Positions 8,928 through 18,510 of a DNA stretch of 64,000 bases are shown piece by piece. The notes beneath the pieces are model-generated. The model did not search any database and was not told the origin of the DNA. It saw nothing but the letters and a program-made list of their open reading frames with translations. How positions within the stretch are numbered: position 1 is the stretch's first letter; each line of letters begins with the position of its first letter. The DNA is taken from positions 62,001 through 126,000 of the forward strand of contig NZ_JACGXS010000001.1 of NCBI RefSeq assembly GCF_014117215.1. The letters are read 5' to 3'. Source of the stretch: Stenotrophomonas tumulicola (lineage in GTDB: Bacteria > Pseudomonadota > Gammaproteobacteria > Xanthomonadales > Xanthomonadaceae). Both the position numbers and the translations under genes were made by a program.

Positions 8928-11900
8928 ATGACTTCACGCCATAAACGCCTGCGCCGTGCCGTACTTCCCTATGCATTGATCGGTGCGCTCAGCGTCATGG
9001 CCCCGGCATTCGCACAATCCAATGCCACGGGCACGATCTTCGGCCTCACCGGGGATCCCGATACCGCCGTCGTGGTGGAAAACACCCAGACCGGGCTGGT
9101 GCGGACGCTGCGTCCGGATGCGGAGGGACGTTACCGCGCTACCGCGTTGCCGGTGGGCCGCTACCGCGTATCGCTGCAACGTGACGGTGCCACCGTCGCC
9201 AGCCGCGACGAAGTCAACGTACTGCTTGGCGGCGGCAGCGAAGTCTCGTTCAGCGCCAGTGGCGCGCAGACTCTGGAGCGGGTGACGGTCACGGCCACGA
9301 GCGTGCCGCCGATCGACGTATCCCAGGTCGACTCGCGCCAGGTGTTTACCGCAGAGCAGATCGAGAAACTCTCCGTCGGCCGCGACATCGCCGCGCTCGC
9401 CCTGCTGACGCCCGGCGCCGTGGGCGGCGATTCCCGGTACCAGGGTGCGCGCGGTTTCAGCGACGTGGCTTCCTTCGGTGGCTCTTCTGCGTCGGAGAAT
9501 GCGTATTACATCAATGGTTACGCGGTCACCAATCCGTACACCGCGCTGGGGGCGACCACCTTGCCGTTCGGTGGAATTTCGCAGTATCAAGCCATTACGG
9601 GCGGATATAGCGCGGAGTTCGGTCGCGCCACCGGCGGCGTGGTCAACATCATCACCCAGCGTGGCACCAACGAATGGAAGTTCGGTGGACAGGTGGTGTG
9701 GAATCCGGATACCGGCCGCGCCAAGCGCGAGATCATCTATTACCCGGAGGGAACATCCAGCCCGAATGCCGGCCGCATCTACCAGGATCGAGAGAAGCAC
9801 TACGAGAACGAGTCGACCACCTATGCCGCATACGTAGGGGGACCGATAGTCAAGGATCGCCTGTTCTTCTATGCGGCTGGCGAGATCACAAGGCAGGACA
9901 TCCAGGGGCTGTCGGTGGGCACCTCCGGCTGGAGCAGCGGCACCAACGGCCTGCAGACTTACGACTACAAGATCCCACGCTGGCTGGCCAAGATCGACTG
10001 GCAGATCAATGACTACAACCTGCTGGAATTGACCGCCATCTCCGACGTCACCAAGGACAAGGAACGCTATACCCGTTACAACTTCACTACCGGTGAGCGC
10101 GATCCGTCGACTGTCTCCGGTTACGACTACGAAGACGGAGGCGAGTTGTACATCGGCAAGTACACTGGCTACCTGACCGATTCGCTTACCTTGACGGCCC
10201 TGTACGGAAGGCAGAAGCAGGACCATCTGGTCACTCCGTTCGGCCTGAATCCGGATTCGAGCGCGGTGTATGTGACCGACGGGCGCAACATCGCCGATGA
10301 ACAGAAGTTCCGCAACAGCCAGCAGGCGTTCTCCAGCGTGGCCTGGAACGACCAGTACGACAAGACCGATGGCTACCGGATCGATCTGGAATGGCGCCTG
10401 GGGGATCATGACATCCGCTTCGGCCTGGATTCGCAGGACCTGGAAGTGCGTCGTGGCTCGGCCTCCACCGGGCCCGGCTACTATTGGTCCTACAGCGGTG
10501 GAGCAGGTGCGGTTCCCGGCAGTCCGCTGGGAGGCGGCGCGGTGATTCCCGCCAGCGGCCAATATGTGACCCGCGTTTCGGCGCGCACTGGCGGCACCTT
10601 CCGCGTGGAGCAGTCCGCGCAATACATCGAAGACCGTTGGCAGGCCACCGACAACCTGCTGGTGTCGCTGGGCCTGCGCAACGAGCAGTTCACCAACTAC
10701 GACAGCAACGGCGCCGCCTACATCAAGCAGCGCCACCAGTTGGCCCCCCGCCTGGGTGCAAGCTGGGACGTGTTCGGCGATGCATCGCTGAAGGTGTTCG
10801 CCAATGCGGGGCGCTACCACCTGGCGTTGCCCAACCGTACGGCCTACCGCCAGGCCGCGCCTTCGCTGAACACCAGCGAATACTTTGCGTTCACCGGCAT
10901 CGATCCGGCCACCGGCGTGCCGCTTGGATTGACGCCGCTCGGCAATGGTCCGTTTTCACCCAACAACGAATACGGCCAGGCCAAGGATCCCAGCTCCATT
11001 GCCGCCAAGAACATCAAGGCGCATTACCAGGATGAGTACGTGCTGGGCTTCGAGAAACAGCTTTCCGACCGTTTCAGCGGCGGCGCGCGGTTCATCTACC
11101 GCGACCTGAAGAGCGCCATCGAGGACTTCTGCGACTTCCGCGCGGGCGTGGCATGGGCCGAAGCCAACGGCGTGGATCCGTTTGTTTCCGGAGGCATCCA
11201 GGACAGCTTCTACAGCTGCCGGCTGTTCAATCCGGGCGAGAGCAACACCTTCGTGATCACCGATGACAACGGCACGGTGACCAACGTACCGCTCACCGCC
11301 GGCCAGTTGGGATTCCCCAAGCTCAAGCGCCGCTACCTGGGCGTGGACCTGTTCCTGGAGCACAAGTTCGACGGCCAGTTCTATGGCAAGGTGGACTACA
11401 CGTGGTCGCACAATTACGGCAACGCCGAGGGCCAGCTGAATTCCGACCTTGGACAATCCGATGTGTCGGCGACACAGACGTTCGACTTCCCGGAGCTGAC
11501 CCTGGGGTCCAGTGGCAACCTGCCCAACGACCGTCGGCATTACCTGAAGGCGTTCGGCTATTACCAGATCAATCCACAATGGCAGGTTTCGGCGACGTTC
11601 ACGGCAGCCTCCGGGCGACCCAAGAACAAGACTGGCCTGCTGCCTGAGTCCGTCGCTACGGACGATCCCTATTTCTACGATTACATCTACTACAACGGCC
11701 CCTACTATTTCTTCGTCGATGGCGAACCGTCGCCGCGCGGCAGCCACGGCAACCTGCCGTGGACGACCAAGATCGACCTCGGCCTGACCTGGCGCCCCAC
11801 CTTTGCCGACGGCAAGCTGCAGATCCGTGGTGATGTCTTCAACGTGCTGGATCGCCAGACGGTGCAGAACCAACTGGACTATTACGAGTCGCCCAGCATC

Positions 11901-11984
11901 GGGACGGTGTACTCCCAGGCAAACCGGGTAGTGAGCTATCAGGCCCCGCGTTCGTACAGGTTCCAGGTCCGTTACGATTTCTGA
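8928..11984 (+). CDS. Oar-like TonB-dependent receptor with carboxypeptidase-regulatory domain
   Basis: A 1018-residue outer-membrane receptor. A signal peptide ends at APAFAQ near residue 30. Residues 30-110 form a CarboxypepD_reg-like beta sandwich (ENTQTGLVRTLRPDAEGRY, LPVGRYRVSL). The plug follows (VTVTATSVPPIDVSQVDSR; INGYAVTNPYTALG; GGYSAEFGRATGGVVNIITQ), then a large beta-barrel ending in an aromatic C-terminal residue (YRFQVRYDF). This architecture matches the Oar/OmpA-related receptors abundant in Xanthomonads, proposed to import peptides or sugars or act as adhesins; the ligand is unknown. The gene stands alone: the 200 bp upstream carries its promoter, and GGGGGA at 8919-8924 precedes ATG 8928. 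A perfect hairpin follows the stop. Confidence 0.85.
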   Translation: MTSRHKRLRRAVLPYALIGALSVMAPAFAQSNATGTIFGLTGDPDTAVVVENTQTGLVRTLRPDAEGRYRATALPVGRYRVSLQRDGATVASRDEVNVLLGGGSEVSFSASGAQTLERVTVTATSVPPIDVSQVDSRQVFTAEQIEKLSVGRDIAALALLTPGAVGGDSRYQGARGFSDVASFGGSSASENAYYINGYAVTNPYTALGATTLPFGGISQYQAITGGYSAEFGRATGGVVNIITQRGTNEWKFGGQVVWNPDTGRAKREIIYYPEGTSSPNAGRIYQDREKHYENESTTYAAYVGGPIVKDRLFFYAAGEITRQDIQGLSVGTSGWSSGTNGLQTYDYKIPRWLAKIDWQINDYNLLELTAISDVTKDKERYTRYNFTTGERDPSTVSGYDYEDGGELYIGKYTGYLTDSLTLTALYGRQKQDHLVTPFGLNPDSSAVYVTDGRNIADEQKFRNSQQAFSSVAWNDQYDKTDGYRIDLEWRLGDHDIRFGLDSQDLEVRRGSASTGPGYYWSYSGGAGAVPGSPLGGGAVIPASGQYVTRVSARTGGTFRVEQSAQYIEDRWQATDNLLVSLGLRNEQFTNYDSNGAAYIKQRHQLAPRLGASWDVFGDASLKVFANAGRYHLALPNRTAYRQAAPSLNTSEYFAFTGIDPATGVPLGLTPLGNGPFSPNNEYGQAKDPSSIAAKNIKAHYQDEYVLGFEKQLSDRFSGGARFIYRDLKSAIEDFCDFRAGVAWAEANGVDPFVSGGIQDSFYSCRLFNPGESNTFVITDDNGTVTNVPLTAGQLGFPKLKRRYLGVDLFLEHKFDGQFYGKVDYTWSHNYGNAEGQLNSDLGQSDVSATQTFDFPELTLGSSGNLPNDRRHYLKAFGYYQINPQWQVSATFTAASGRPKNKTGLLPESVATDDPYFYDYIYYNGPYYFFVDGEPSPRGSHGNLPWTTKIDLGLTWRPTFADGKLQIRGDVFNVLDRQTVQNQLDYYESPSIGTVYSQANRVVSYQAPRSYRFQVRYDF

Positions 11985-11993
11985 TGCGGGAAT

Positions 11994-12024
11994 CGGCCCT
12001 GCCCACGTGGCGTGGGCAGGGCCG
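11994..12024 (+). terminator. 14-bp perfect hairpin behind the Oar-like receptor gene
   Basis: CGGCCCTGCCCACG (11994-12007) pairs perfectly with CGTGGGCAGGGCCG (12011-12024) around a TGG loop, ten bases after the receptor stop codon. There is no U-run, so it may stabilise the 3' end or pause polymerase rather than be a classical intrinsic terminator. Confidence 0.55.
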
Positions 12025-12175
12025 GTACATGGAGTGGATTGAGCGAGGCCTGGAGACCCCGTGCACGGGAAGGGGTCCAGGCCGCCTGGCCGGGCAGCAG
12101 CGGCACATCGCGCTGCCCTACAGGAGGCAGGCGCGACATGGCATCATCACGCCCTTGCCATGCCCCGTGACCGCC

Positions 12176-12802
12176 ATGCGTACCCTCCTGCTTTCCTTTG
12201 TGCTGTTGATTGCCTCTCTGCTGCCGGTACATGCCAAGGCGCCGCAGGTACAGGATGGCGACCTGCTGTTCGTCACGGCGGCAACTACGGGGTTGAGCGG
12301 GGCCATCAACGACGCTACCGGCAAGCAGGGCGCGGTGAGTTATGACCATGTTGCACTGGTTGCGCACGAATCCGATGGGTACGTGGTGCTGCATGCAGAC
12401 GAGAAGGGATCGCGGGAGCAGGCGCTGGATGCCTTCCTGGATGAAGCGAGGGCCAGGCACCGACAGGTGGTCATCCATCGCTTGAAGGGCGATCAGCGCA
12501 GCGCCATTCCCGATGCCATCGCCCGCGCGCGGACGTTGCTGGGCAAGCCCTACAACGAGACCTACGTGCAGGATGAGGACAGCTACTACTGTTCGGACTT
12601 CATCGAACGTGCATTCCGTGCACGGCATGTATTTGCGACCCAGCCGATGAACTTCAAGAACCTGCAGACGGGTGAGATATCGCCTTACTGGGTGGATTTC
12701 TACCGCAGCAAGGGCATGGACGTGCCGCAGGGTGCACCGGGAACCAATCCGAATGACATGTCCGCATCGCCGGTGCTGGAGCGTATTGGCGTGGTGGACT
12801 GA
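12176..12802 (+). CDS. Secreted NlpC/P60-like (YiiX/YebB-type) cysteine hydrolase
   Basis: A 208-residue protein starting with a clear signal peptide (RTLLLSFVLLIASLLPVHA); the frame extends upstream to 11984, but that part is low-quality sequence including the hairpin. The mature protein resembles permuted papain-fold YiiX/YebB proteins: GDLLFV, then YDHVALV (catalytic His), and about 130 residues later YYCSDFIERAF, where the Cys is the likely nucleophile. Such enzymes cleave amide bonds in peptidoglycan peptides or lipids. It lies 190 bp behind the receptor gene on the same strand, separated by the hairpin, so it is probably independently expressed. Substrate unknown. Confidence 0.75.
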   Translation: MRTLLLSFVLLIASLLPVHAKAPQVQDGDLLFVTAATTGLSGAINDATGKQGAVSYDHVALVAHESDGYVVLHADEKGSREQALDAFLDEARARHRQVVIHRLKGDQRSAIPDAIARARTLLGKPYNETYVQDEDSYYCSDFIERAFRARHVFATQPMNFKNLQTGEISPYWVDFYRSKGMDVPQGAPGTNPNDMSASPVLERIGVVD

Positions 12803-12828
12803 TTCGATGCACGCCGGGTCGTGGATAT

Positions 12829-12852
12829 CCGCCGGGCATGGCCCGGCGCTAC
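12829..12852 (-). repeat. Single SMAG-type REP element
   Basis: Read on the minus strand this is a GTAG head followed by GCGCCGGGCCATGCCCGGCGG, a GC-rich hairpin. It matches the SMAG palindromes dispersed in S. maltophilia intergenic DNA and lies between convergent gene ends. Confidence 0.75.
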
Positions 12853-12882
12853 GGAATCCTCTCGGCGGCTGGCTGGTTGCGC

Positions 12883-14772
12883 TTACTGGCGCGCCACGAC
12901 GGTGAGGCCGCTGTAGCTTCCTGCTACCCAGATGTAATACGTACCTGGTTGAGGTGATGCCACGCGGATACTCTCGGTGTTACCCGCGCGCTGGGACCTT
13001 GCGTCGTAATGCCCTGCATCCGGCACCTCGCCGCGGCGCACGTATACCGTGGCATCGCCGAGGCCACCGAAGGTCATCAAGGTCAGTGGTGCACTGCCCG
13101 CGACCTCGATGCTGTACAGGATGCCGGCACCATTGGAGCCCTGGTTGGCCAGCGCGACGTTGGCGGCCAGCGGCGTGGTTTCTGGTGCGCATTCGACCGT
13201 ATCGCTGGGCACGCAGGGCTCCACCAGTGCCTTGGTCACTGCGGCATTGGCATCGACGATGCCGGCACCGATCGGAGTATTGGCCGGAATCGCCACCGGA
13301 AACACGCGCGCGGTGTCCTTCAACAGCACCTTGATCTCGGCAGGGCTCAGCGGGTCGCGGTCCTGCGCGACCCGCCCGGCCTGCACCAGCGCGACGGTGC
13401 CTGCCACATGCGGGGCCGCCATCGAAGTGCCGGCCAGGCCTGCGTAGAGATATTCGCCCGACGTGGGGGTCGTGGTGCCGCTGTAGCCAGCCTGCAGCAC
13501 GTAGCCATCCCAGCCACCGTTGCCCGGATCCTGGTCGCCACCGCCGCCGGGGCCTGCAACGTCCACCTGGGTACCGTAGTTGGAGTACCCGGCACGGCCG
13601 CCATTGATGCGGTTGGCGCCGACCACCAGCACGTTGTTGCAGTTGGCCGGGGAGAAGTTCCTCACATCGGCGTTGCTGTTTCCGGCCGCGACCACCACCG
13701 TGGTGCCGCGCGCGACGGCCCCGTCGATGGCCGCCTGGGTGTCGGTCGAGCAGGCGCCGGAGCCGCCAAGGCTGAGGTTGATGACTTCGGCGGGATGGGT
13801 GTTGGCGGGGACACCGGTCACGCTGCCACCGGATGCCCATACGATGGCTTCGGCGATGTCAGAGTCGTAACCGCCGCATTGGCCGAGCACGCGCACCGGC
13901 AGGATCTGCGCGTCGTAGGCGACGCCGGCACCACCGATGGCATTGTGGGTGGCCTCGGCCACCGTGCCGGCGGTGTGCGTGCCATGCCAGCTGGATGCAG
14001 TGGCGGGGCTGCCGCTGCCGCAGCCGTTGGCCGTGGTCCAGTCGCCCAGGTCCAATGCACCCGGTGCGCGGCTGTCGTCTTCACGCCGGGATACGAAGGC
14101 ATCGGTGATGAAGTCATAGCCTTCAAGCACGTTGTCGGCGAAGTCCGGATGCCCGGCAAGGATGCCGGTATCCAGGACCGCCACCACGATGCCCTTGCCG
14201 GTACTGGTATTCCAGGCGCCGGGCACGTTGATGGCGCCCTTGGAGTCGTGCAGGTGCCACTGGTGGGTGGCATAGAACTCATCGTCGGGCGTGGCGACCG
14301 CGGCCGTGCCAAGCGACGGCGCCGGATCCGCGCGGACCAGGTTGCGCACCGGTTGCAGCATGCGGTCGACATCCACCGAGGCCACGGCGGGATCTGCGGC
14401 AACTTCCCGCAGCAGCCGGGTGACTTCGGCGGGGGCCAGGCCGCGCGACAACGAGAACAGCTCGGCACCGGTGGCCAGCGTGCGCAGCCGCTGTGCGCTG
14501 AGTGGCGCAGGCGTGCCGCGCGCCGTCGACGATGGGGTTGCCAGTCCACTGCGACTTACGGCGGAGCTGAGCACGCGCAGGCGGCCCCCGGCGTCGTCGC
14601 CGGGCAACGTGCGGTAACGCACCACCAGCCGGCTCGGGGCCTCGCTGCGTGCAGGTGCGGCGGTAGCCATCGGGCGGATCACCATGCGTGCGGTCGCTGC
14701 GTCGCTGGAGGCAACGAGCGTGGCGGTGCTTAGCACCGCGGCCACGGCGGCGGCTATCAAGGTCTTGGTCAT
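12883..14772 (-). CDS. Secreted S8 subtilisin-like serine protease with C-terminal PPC domain
   Basis: About 629 residues from ATG 14772 (MTKTLIAAAVAAVLSTATL..., a clear signal peptide; the frame is longer upstream but unlikely). A propeptide region runs to about residue 150. The catalytic domain shows all three subtilase motifs: VAVLDTGILAGHPDF (Asp), WHGTHTAGTVAE (His) and GTSMAAPHVAG (Ser), with the oxyanion Asn in VVAAGNSN. The last 90 residues form a bacterial pre-peptidase C-terminal beta domain (SAPLTLMTFG...GTYYIWVAGSYSG). This is the layout of secreted Xanthomonad proteases. The gene begins 63 bp after the stop of the trimeric adhesin gene on the same strand, so the two probably share a transcript; whether the protease processes the adhesin is speculative. 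Confidence 0.9.
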   Translation of the reverse strand: MTKTLIAAAVAAVLSTATLVASSDAATARMVIRPMATAAPARSEAPSRLVVRYRTLPGDDAGGRLRVLSSAVSRSGLATPSSTARGTPAPLSAQRLRTLATGAELFSLSRGLAPAEVTRLLREVAADPAVASVDVDRMLQPVRNLVRADPAPSLGTAAVATPDDEFYATHQWHLHDSKGAINVPGAWNTSTGKGIVVAVLDTGILAGHPDFADNVLEGYDFITDAFVSRREDDSRAPGALDLGDWTTANGCGSGSPATASSWHGTHTAGTVAEATHNAIGGAGVAYDAQILPVRVLGQCGGYDSDIAEAIVWASGGSVTGVPANTHPAEVINLSLGGSGACSTDTQAAIDGAVARGTTVVVAAGNSNADVRNFSPANCNNVLVVGANRINGGRAGYSNYGTQVDVAGPGGGGDQDPGNGGWDGYVLQAGYSGTTTPTSGEYLYAGLAGTSMAAPHVAGTVALVQAGRVAQDRDPLSPAEIKVLLKDTARVFPVAIPANTPIGAGIVDANAAVTKALVEPCVPSDTVECAPETTPLAANVALANQGSNGAGILYSIEVAGSAPLTLMTFGGLGDATVYVRRGEVPDAGHYDARSQRAGNTESIRVASPQPGTYYIWVAGSYSGLTVVARQ

Positions 14773-14835
14773 GTCAGGATCTCCAAAGAAGGGTGAAGCC
14801 GCTGCCCGCCAGTGGGCGGGCAGCGGCGGGGGCAA

Positions 14836-17800
14836 TTACCAGCTGAAGCCGGCGCCTGCCGTGACGCTGGACTCGCCGCCGGAGGTGGCGCCACCGAAGG
14901 AGACGCTGGCGCGGTTGCCGATGGCGCGTTGGTAGCCGATCGCCAGGGCGCTTTCACCGCCCTGCGCCCCTACGCCCACGCCGATGCGGTTGACGCCCGA
15001 CAGGCCGGCGGTGTTCATCGCCATGCCAGCGTAGGCACCACTCATCGCAGCCAGGCGATCGATGCGACGATCCTGTTCGTGGAAGCGACGGTCCACGTTG
15101 CGCTGGTAGCCCACCATCTTTTCATCCCACGACGACAGCGAAGCGTCCGTATAGGCTTTTGCGGAGGTGAGGGTCTGTGCGTCACCGGCCTGTACCTGGC
15201 CGACATTGGCTGCGTCGGTGGCCTGGGTACCTGCGGCGACGTTGGTCACCTGGCGTGTGTTGCCGGGTCCACCGACCGAGACCGTGTTGGCACGATCGGC
15301 GACCGAACCTTGCCCCAGTGCCACGGCATTGTTGGCGCTGACCGAGGCACCTTGCCCCAGTGCGGTACCGGAGGCGGCCGTGACGCTGGCGCCTTCGCCC
15401 ACGGCCACGGCATTGGTAGCGGCCGCGGCAATGCTGGTATTCGAACCCACCGCGGTGCTGCCATCGGCATGGACCTTGGCGTTGCCGCCGATGGCCGTGT
15501 CGTTGGGCCCTGCGGCATAGGCACCGCCGCCGACCGCGACGCCGTTCTGGCCGCCGGTTTCCGCGCCCGAACCGATGGCTACGCCGTTGGTACCATCGGC
15601 CACCGTTGCGGGATTATCGTTGCCCACCACCACGCCTGGCCCCTGGCCGTTGCCCACTTTGCCTTCGAGCGCATCGACGCGGGTCTGCAGCGTGCCGAAC
15701 ACAGCATCCAATGCATCGAATGCGCCTGCCACGGTCGTGTAGCTGCTGCCACGGATACGGAAGCTGGTACCGCTGATCTGGCCAGACTCCAGCAGCTCGC
15801 TGCCGCCGCCCAGCACCTTGGCCAGCGATTCCTGCGCAGCGAACAACTGGCCACCGGTGATGGCTTCGTTGCTTTCCACTGTCACCCGACCGTTGGCCAG
15901 GTTGGCCAGCACCGTACCGTCACGCCCCCCGAAGGTCACATGCTGGCGATTGCTGTCATCGTAGGTGACTGCATTGCCCAGCACTTGGCCGATGCCGGTT
16001 TCTACCTCGCGCAGCTGGGCCAGGTTGACCGCATCGGTATCCTCGGTACCGGCGGCGACGTTGGTCAGCTGGCGGTCCAGGGCCTCGTGGCTGAGGCCGT
16101 TGTGGTCCGTCCACGCCTTGGCGGCGCCGATGGAGACCGTATTGTCCCGGTCGGACAACGACCCGCTGCCCAGCGCGACGCTGTTGTCACCCAGGTTGAG
16201 CGCTCCATACCCCAGCGCCAGTCCGCCGGTGCCGAAGGCCTGGGAATTGTTGCCGATGGCGATGGCGTAATCCGCGTCCTCGGGCCAGTTGACGGCCGTC
16301 GCGGCCGGGCCACAGATCCAGCACTCCCCCGGATCGCCCGGGTCCACCGGATCGGACGGTCGCTGCCCGCCAGTCTTGGCGAACTGGCCGATGGCGATGC
16401 TGCCCACGCCGTCGGCGATGGCCAGCAATCCACTGGCAATGGAACCTTCACGATTGGCATAGCTGCCATTGCCGAGCGCAATGGCGTGGTCGCCGGTGGC
16501 AAAGCTGTTGGCGCCCAGCGCGGTTGCATAGGCGCCGTTGGCGCGCGCATTGCTGCCGATGCCCGTGGCGCCATCGCCGATGGCAGCGGCGGTGCCGCCC
16601 ACGGCGGTTGCAATATAGCCCTGCGCATCGGCTCCGACGCCCAGTGCATGGGCCTGCTCGCCGATGGCGGTGGAGTTGTAGCCGAAGGCAGTGGCCCATA
16701 GGCCGTCGGCATAGGTAAAGCCGCCAATGGCCATCGATGCGGGCGACAGCGCTTGTGCTTCCAGACCAATGGCAATGCTCTGGTCGCCTTCGGCATAGCT
16801 GCTGGAGCCAATGGCGATGGTGTTGTAGTTGACCGCTGCGGCGTTGCTGCCCAGTGCCAGGGCATGGTCAGCAGTGACCAAGGCATTGTGGCCCAGCGCC
16901 AGGGCGCCATCGGCATAGGCCACGGCGCCGGCACCGAAGGCCGATGCACCGCTGCCCACCGCCGCCGCCGCTTCGCCGGCAGCGGTTGCTTCCTCACCAC
17001 TGGCATAGGCGCCGGTGCTTTCCGCGTCCTCTGCGCGACCGGTGCCGGCAAAGAAACGCGATGAACCGGTTACTTCCTGCAGCTGCGCCAGGTTCACCGC
17101 ATCGTTGGCTTCGGTGCCGGCGGCCACGTTGGTGATCTGCCGGGTGATGCCGTAGTCCACGTCGCCCACCGACACTACGTCATCGCGGCCGGCATAGGAG
17201 CCCTGGCCGATGGCTACGCTGCGTACGCCTTCGGCGAAGGCGTTGTTGCCGATGGCCACGGACTGGTCGCTCAGCGCGATGGCTTCCAGCCCGACGGCGA
17301 TGGAACGTGCGCCCAGCGAAAGCGATGCGGCGCCCAATGCCAGCGACTCATCGCCCCATGCACTGGACTGCGTGCCGATGGAAACGGCATTGGTGCCGCT
17401 GCCCTGGGCGGCGACGCCGATTGATACGGCCTGGATGCCGGAGTTGGCCGACACGCCCAGCGACACGCCGTAATCGTTGAACGCGACGGCGCCGGAGCCG
17501 ATCGCGATGGCATGGTCGCCGGTTGCTGACGTCGGTGCGGTGACATCCACGATCACATCGCCATCCGGGGTGGTGAGGATCAGCTTGGTCGGGAAGGACC
17601 CACCAATGGCAACGCTGTTGTTGCCGAGGGCTTCGGCGAAATCACCCACCGCTACCGCGCGGTCCGATGCCTGTGATGCAAACCCCACTGCAGTGCCGCT
17701 CACGCCAAGGACCCGGGCATTGGTGCCCAGCGCGGTGCTGAAGGCACCTGTGGCCTGGCTGCCAGCGCCAAATGCCGAGGCATAGGCCCCGTTCGCCGCA

Positions 17801-18279
17801 GCGGTCACCAACAGCGGATCGCCATTTTCGTCCAGCAGCGGGGCAAGCGGAGTGAGCGAGCGCACGTTGAACTGCTCTGCCTGCCCGCCGACGGCGGTGC
17901 TGCTGGCACCGGAGGCCGAGGCGCCGTAACCGGCAGCCACCCCGTAGGCGCCACCGGCCCGTGCATTCTCGCCCAGTACGGTGCCGTGGCCGCCATCGGC
18001 CAGCGGTGCCACCAGGGCATCCAGGGGCCTGGCGGTACTGGCATCCTCTTCGTCCTGCGGCGCGGGGTCCTGCAGCCCGGCGGTGTCGACGCCTGCATCT
18101 TCTGGACCTGTGGGTGTTGTTGGTGCAGTGGTTGCGGTTGCCTGCGACCAGGCGGGTGCGGCGCACAGCGAAAGCGCGGCCAGGATGGCCAGCGCCATCG
18201 GCCGCAGTGGTCGATCAGGGGAGCGCGTGGGGGAGTGGCACAAGGAGCGGGACAGGGAGGGGCGGGTCATCGCAATCAT
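14836..18279 (-). CDS. Trimeric autotransporter adhesin (YadA-like)
   Basis: About 1147 residues. Two close start codons are possible, at 18279 and 18270. A long signal sequence with a basic, Ser/Pro-rich n-region ends at APAWSQ. The head consists of dozens of left-handed roll repeats of the type AIGxxAxAxG (for example GSGAVAFNDYGVSLG, SVAIGNNAFAEG). The neck motif NVAAGTxxxDAVNLAQL occurs at least three times (near 17080-17135, 16030-16085 and 15180-15245), each marking a head-to-stalk transition. A short stalk leads to the C-terminal YadA anchor (AYAGMAMNTAGL..., then GVGVGAQGGESALAIGYQR, ending in Trp), which forms a 12-stranded trimeric outer-membrane barrel. The role is adhesion or autoaggregation. 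Internal repeats make copy-number variation between strains likely. Confidence 0.9.
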   Translation of the reverse strand: MIAMTRPSLSRSLCHSPTRSPDRPLRPMALAILAALSLCAAPAWSQATATTAPTTPTGPEDAGVDTAGLQDPAPQDEEDASTARPLDALVAPLADGGHGTVLGENARAGGAYGVAAGYGASASGASSTAVGGQAEQFNVRSLTPLAPLLDENGDPLLVTAAANGAYASAFGAGSQATGAFSTALGTNARVLGVSGTAVGFASQASDRAVAVGDFAEALGNNSVAIGGSFPTKLILTTPDGDVIVDVTAPTSATGDHAIAIGSGAVAFNDYGVSLGVSANSGIQAVSIGVAAQGSGTNAVSIGTQSSAWGDESLALGAASLSLGARSIAVGLEAIALSDQSVAIGNNAFAEGVRSVAIGQGSYAGRDDVVSVGDVDYGITRQITNVAAGTEANDAVNLAQLQEVTGSSRFFAGTGRAEDAESTGAYASGEEATAAGEAAAAVGSGASAFGAGAVAYADGALALGHNALVTADHALALGSNAAAVNYNTIAIGSSSYAEGDQSIAIGLEAQALSPASMAIGGFTYADGLWATAFGYNSTAIGEQAHALGVGADAQGYIATAVGGTAAAIGDGATGIGSNARANGAYATALGANSFATGDHAIALGNGSYANREGSIASGLLAIADGVGSIAIGQFAKTGGQRPSDPVDPGDPGECWICGPAATAVNWPEDADYAIAIGNNSQAFGTGGLALGYGALNLGDNSVALGSGSLSDRDNTVSIGAAKAWTDHNGLSHEALDRQLTNVAAGTEDTDAVNLAQLREVETGIGQVLGNAVTYDDSNRQHVTFGGRDGTVLANLANGRVTVESNEAITGGQLFAAQESLAKVLGGGSELLESGQISGTSFRIRGSSYTTVAGAFDALDAVFGTLQTRVDALEGKVGNGQGPGVVVGNDNPATVADGTNGVAIGSGAETGGQNGVAVGGGAYAAGPNDTAIGGNAKVHADGSTAVGSNTSIAAAATNAVAVGEGASVTAASGTALGQGASVSANNAVALGQGSVADRANTVSVGGPGNTRQVTNVAAGTQATDAANVGQVQAGDAQTLTSAKAYTDASLSSWDEKMVGYQRNVDRRFHEQDRRIDRLAAMSGAYAGMAMNTAGLSGVNRIGVGVGAQGGESALAIGYQRAIGNRASVSFGGATSGGESSVTAGAGFSW

Positions 18280-18510
18280 CCGGTAGGAAGGACGGGGTCA
18301 GCCGGACATGGCACGGTCACCAGAGGATCGCGTGCGATTCCGGTCGGGCAGTAGCAGATACAGAAAGCCCCGGGTCATGCCGCCATCCCCTGCGGGCTTC
18401 GACGCGGTGCAAAAACGACACTAGACTTCAGTCGTGTGGCTTGTCACGCTCACTTTTTCGTGAGTCCTCACCACTTCTCACCGATTTGCCTGACGAGGCG
18501 CTACCCGTCC

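Noticed and set aside
13009..14733. Long open frame on the plus strand opposite the subtilase gene
   Set aside because: It is a high-GC mirror frame. It has no domain and shows a repetitive GRGH/VGAD composition, and the minus strand has all catalytic subtilase motifs.
14812..16701. Frame opposite the adhesin repeats
   Set aside because: The regular repeats of the adhesin keep the complementary strand open; it mirrors their period.
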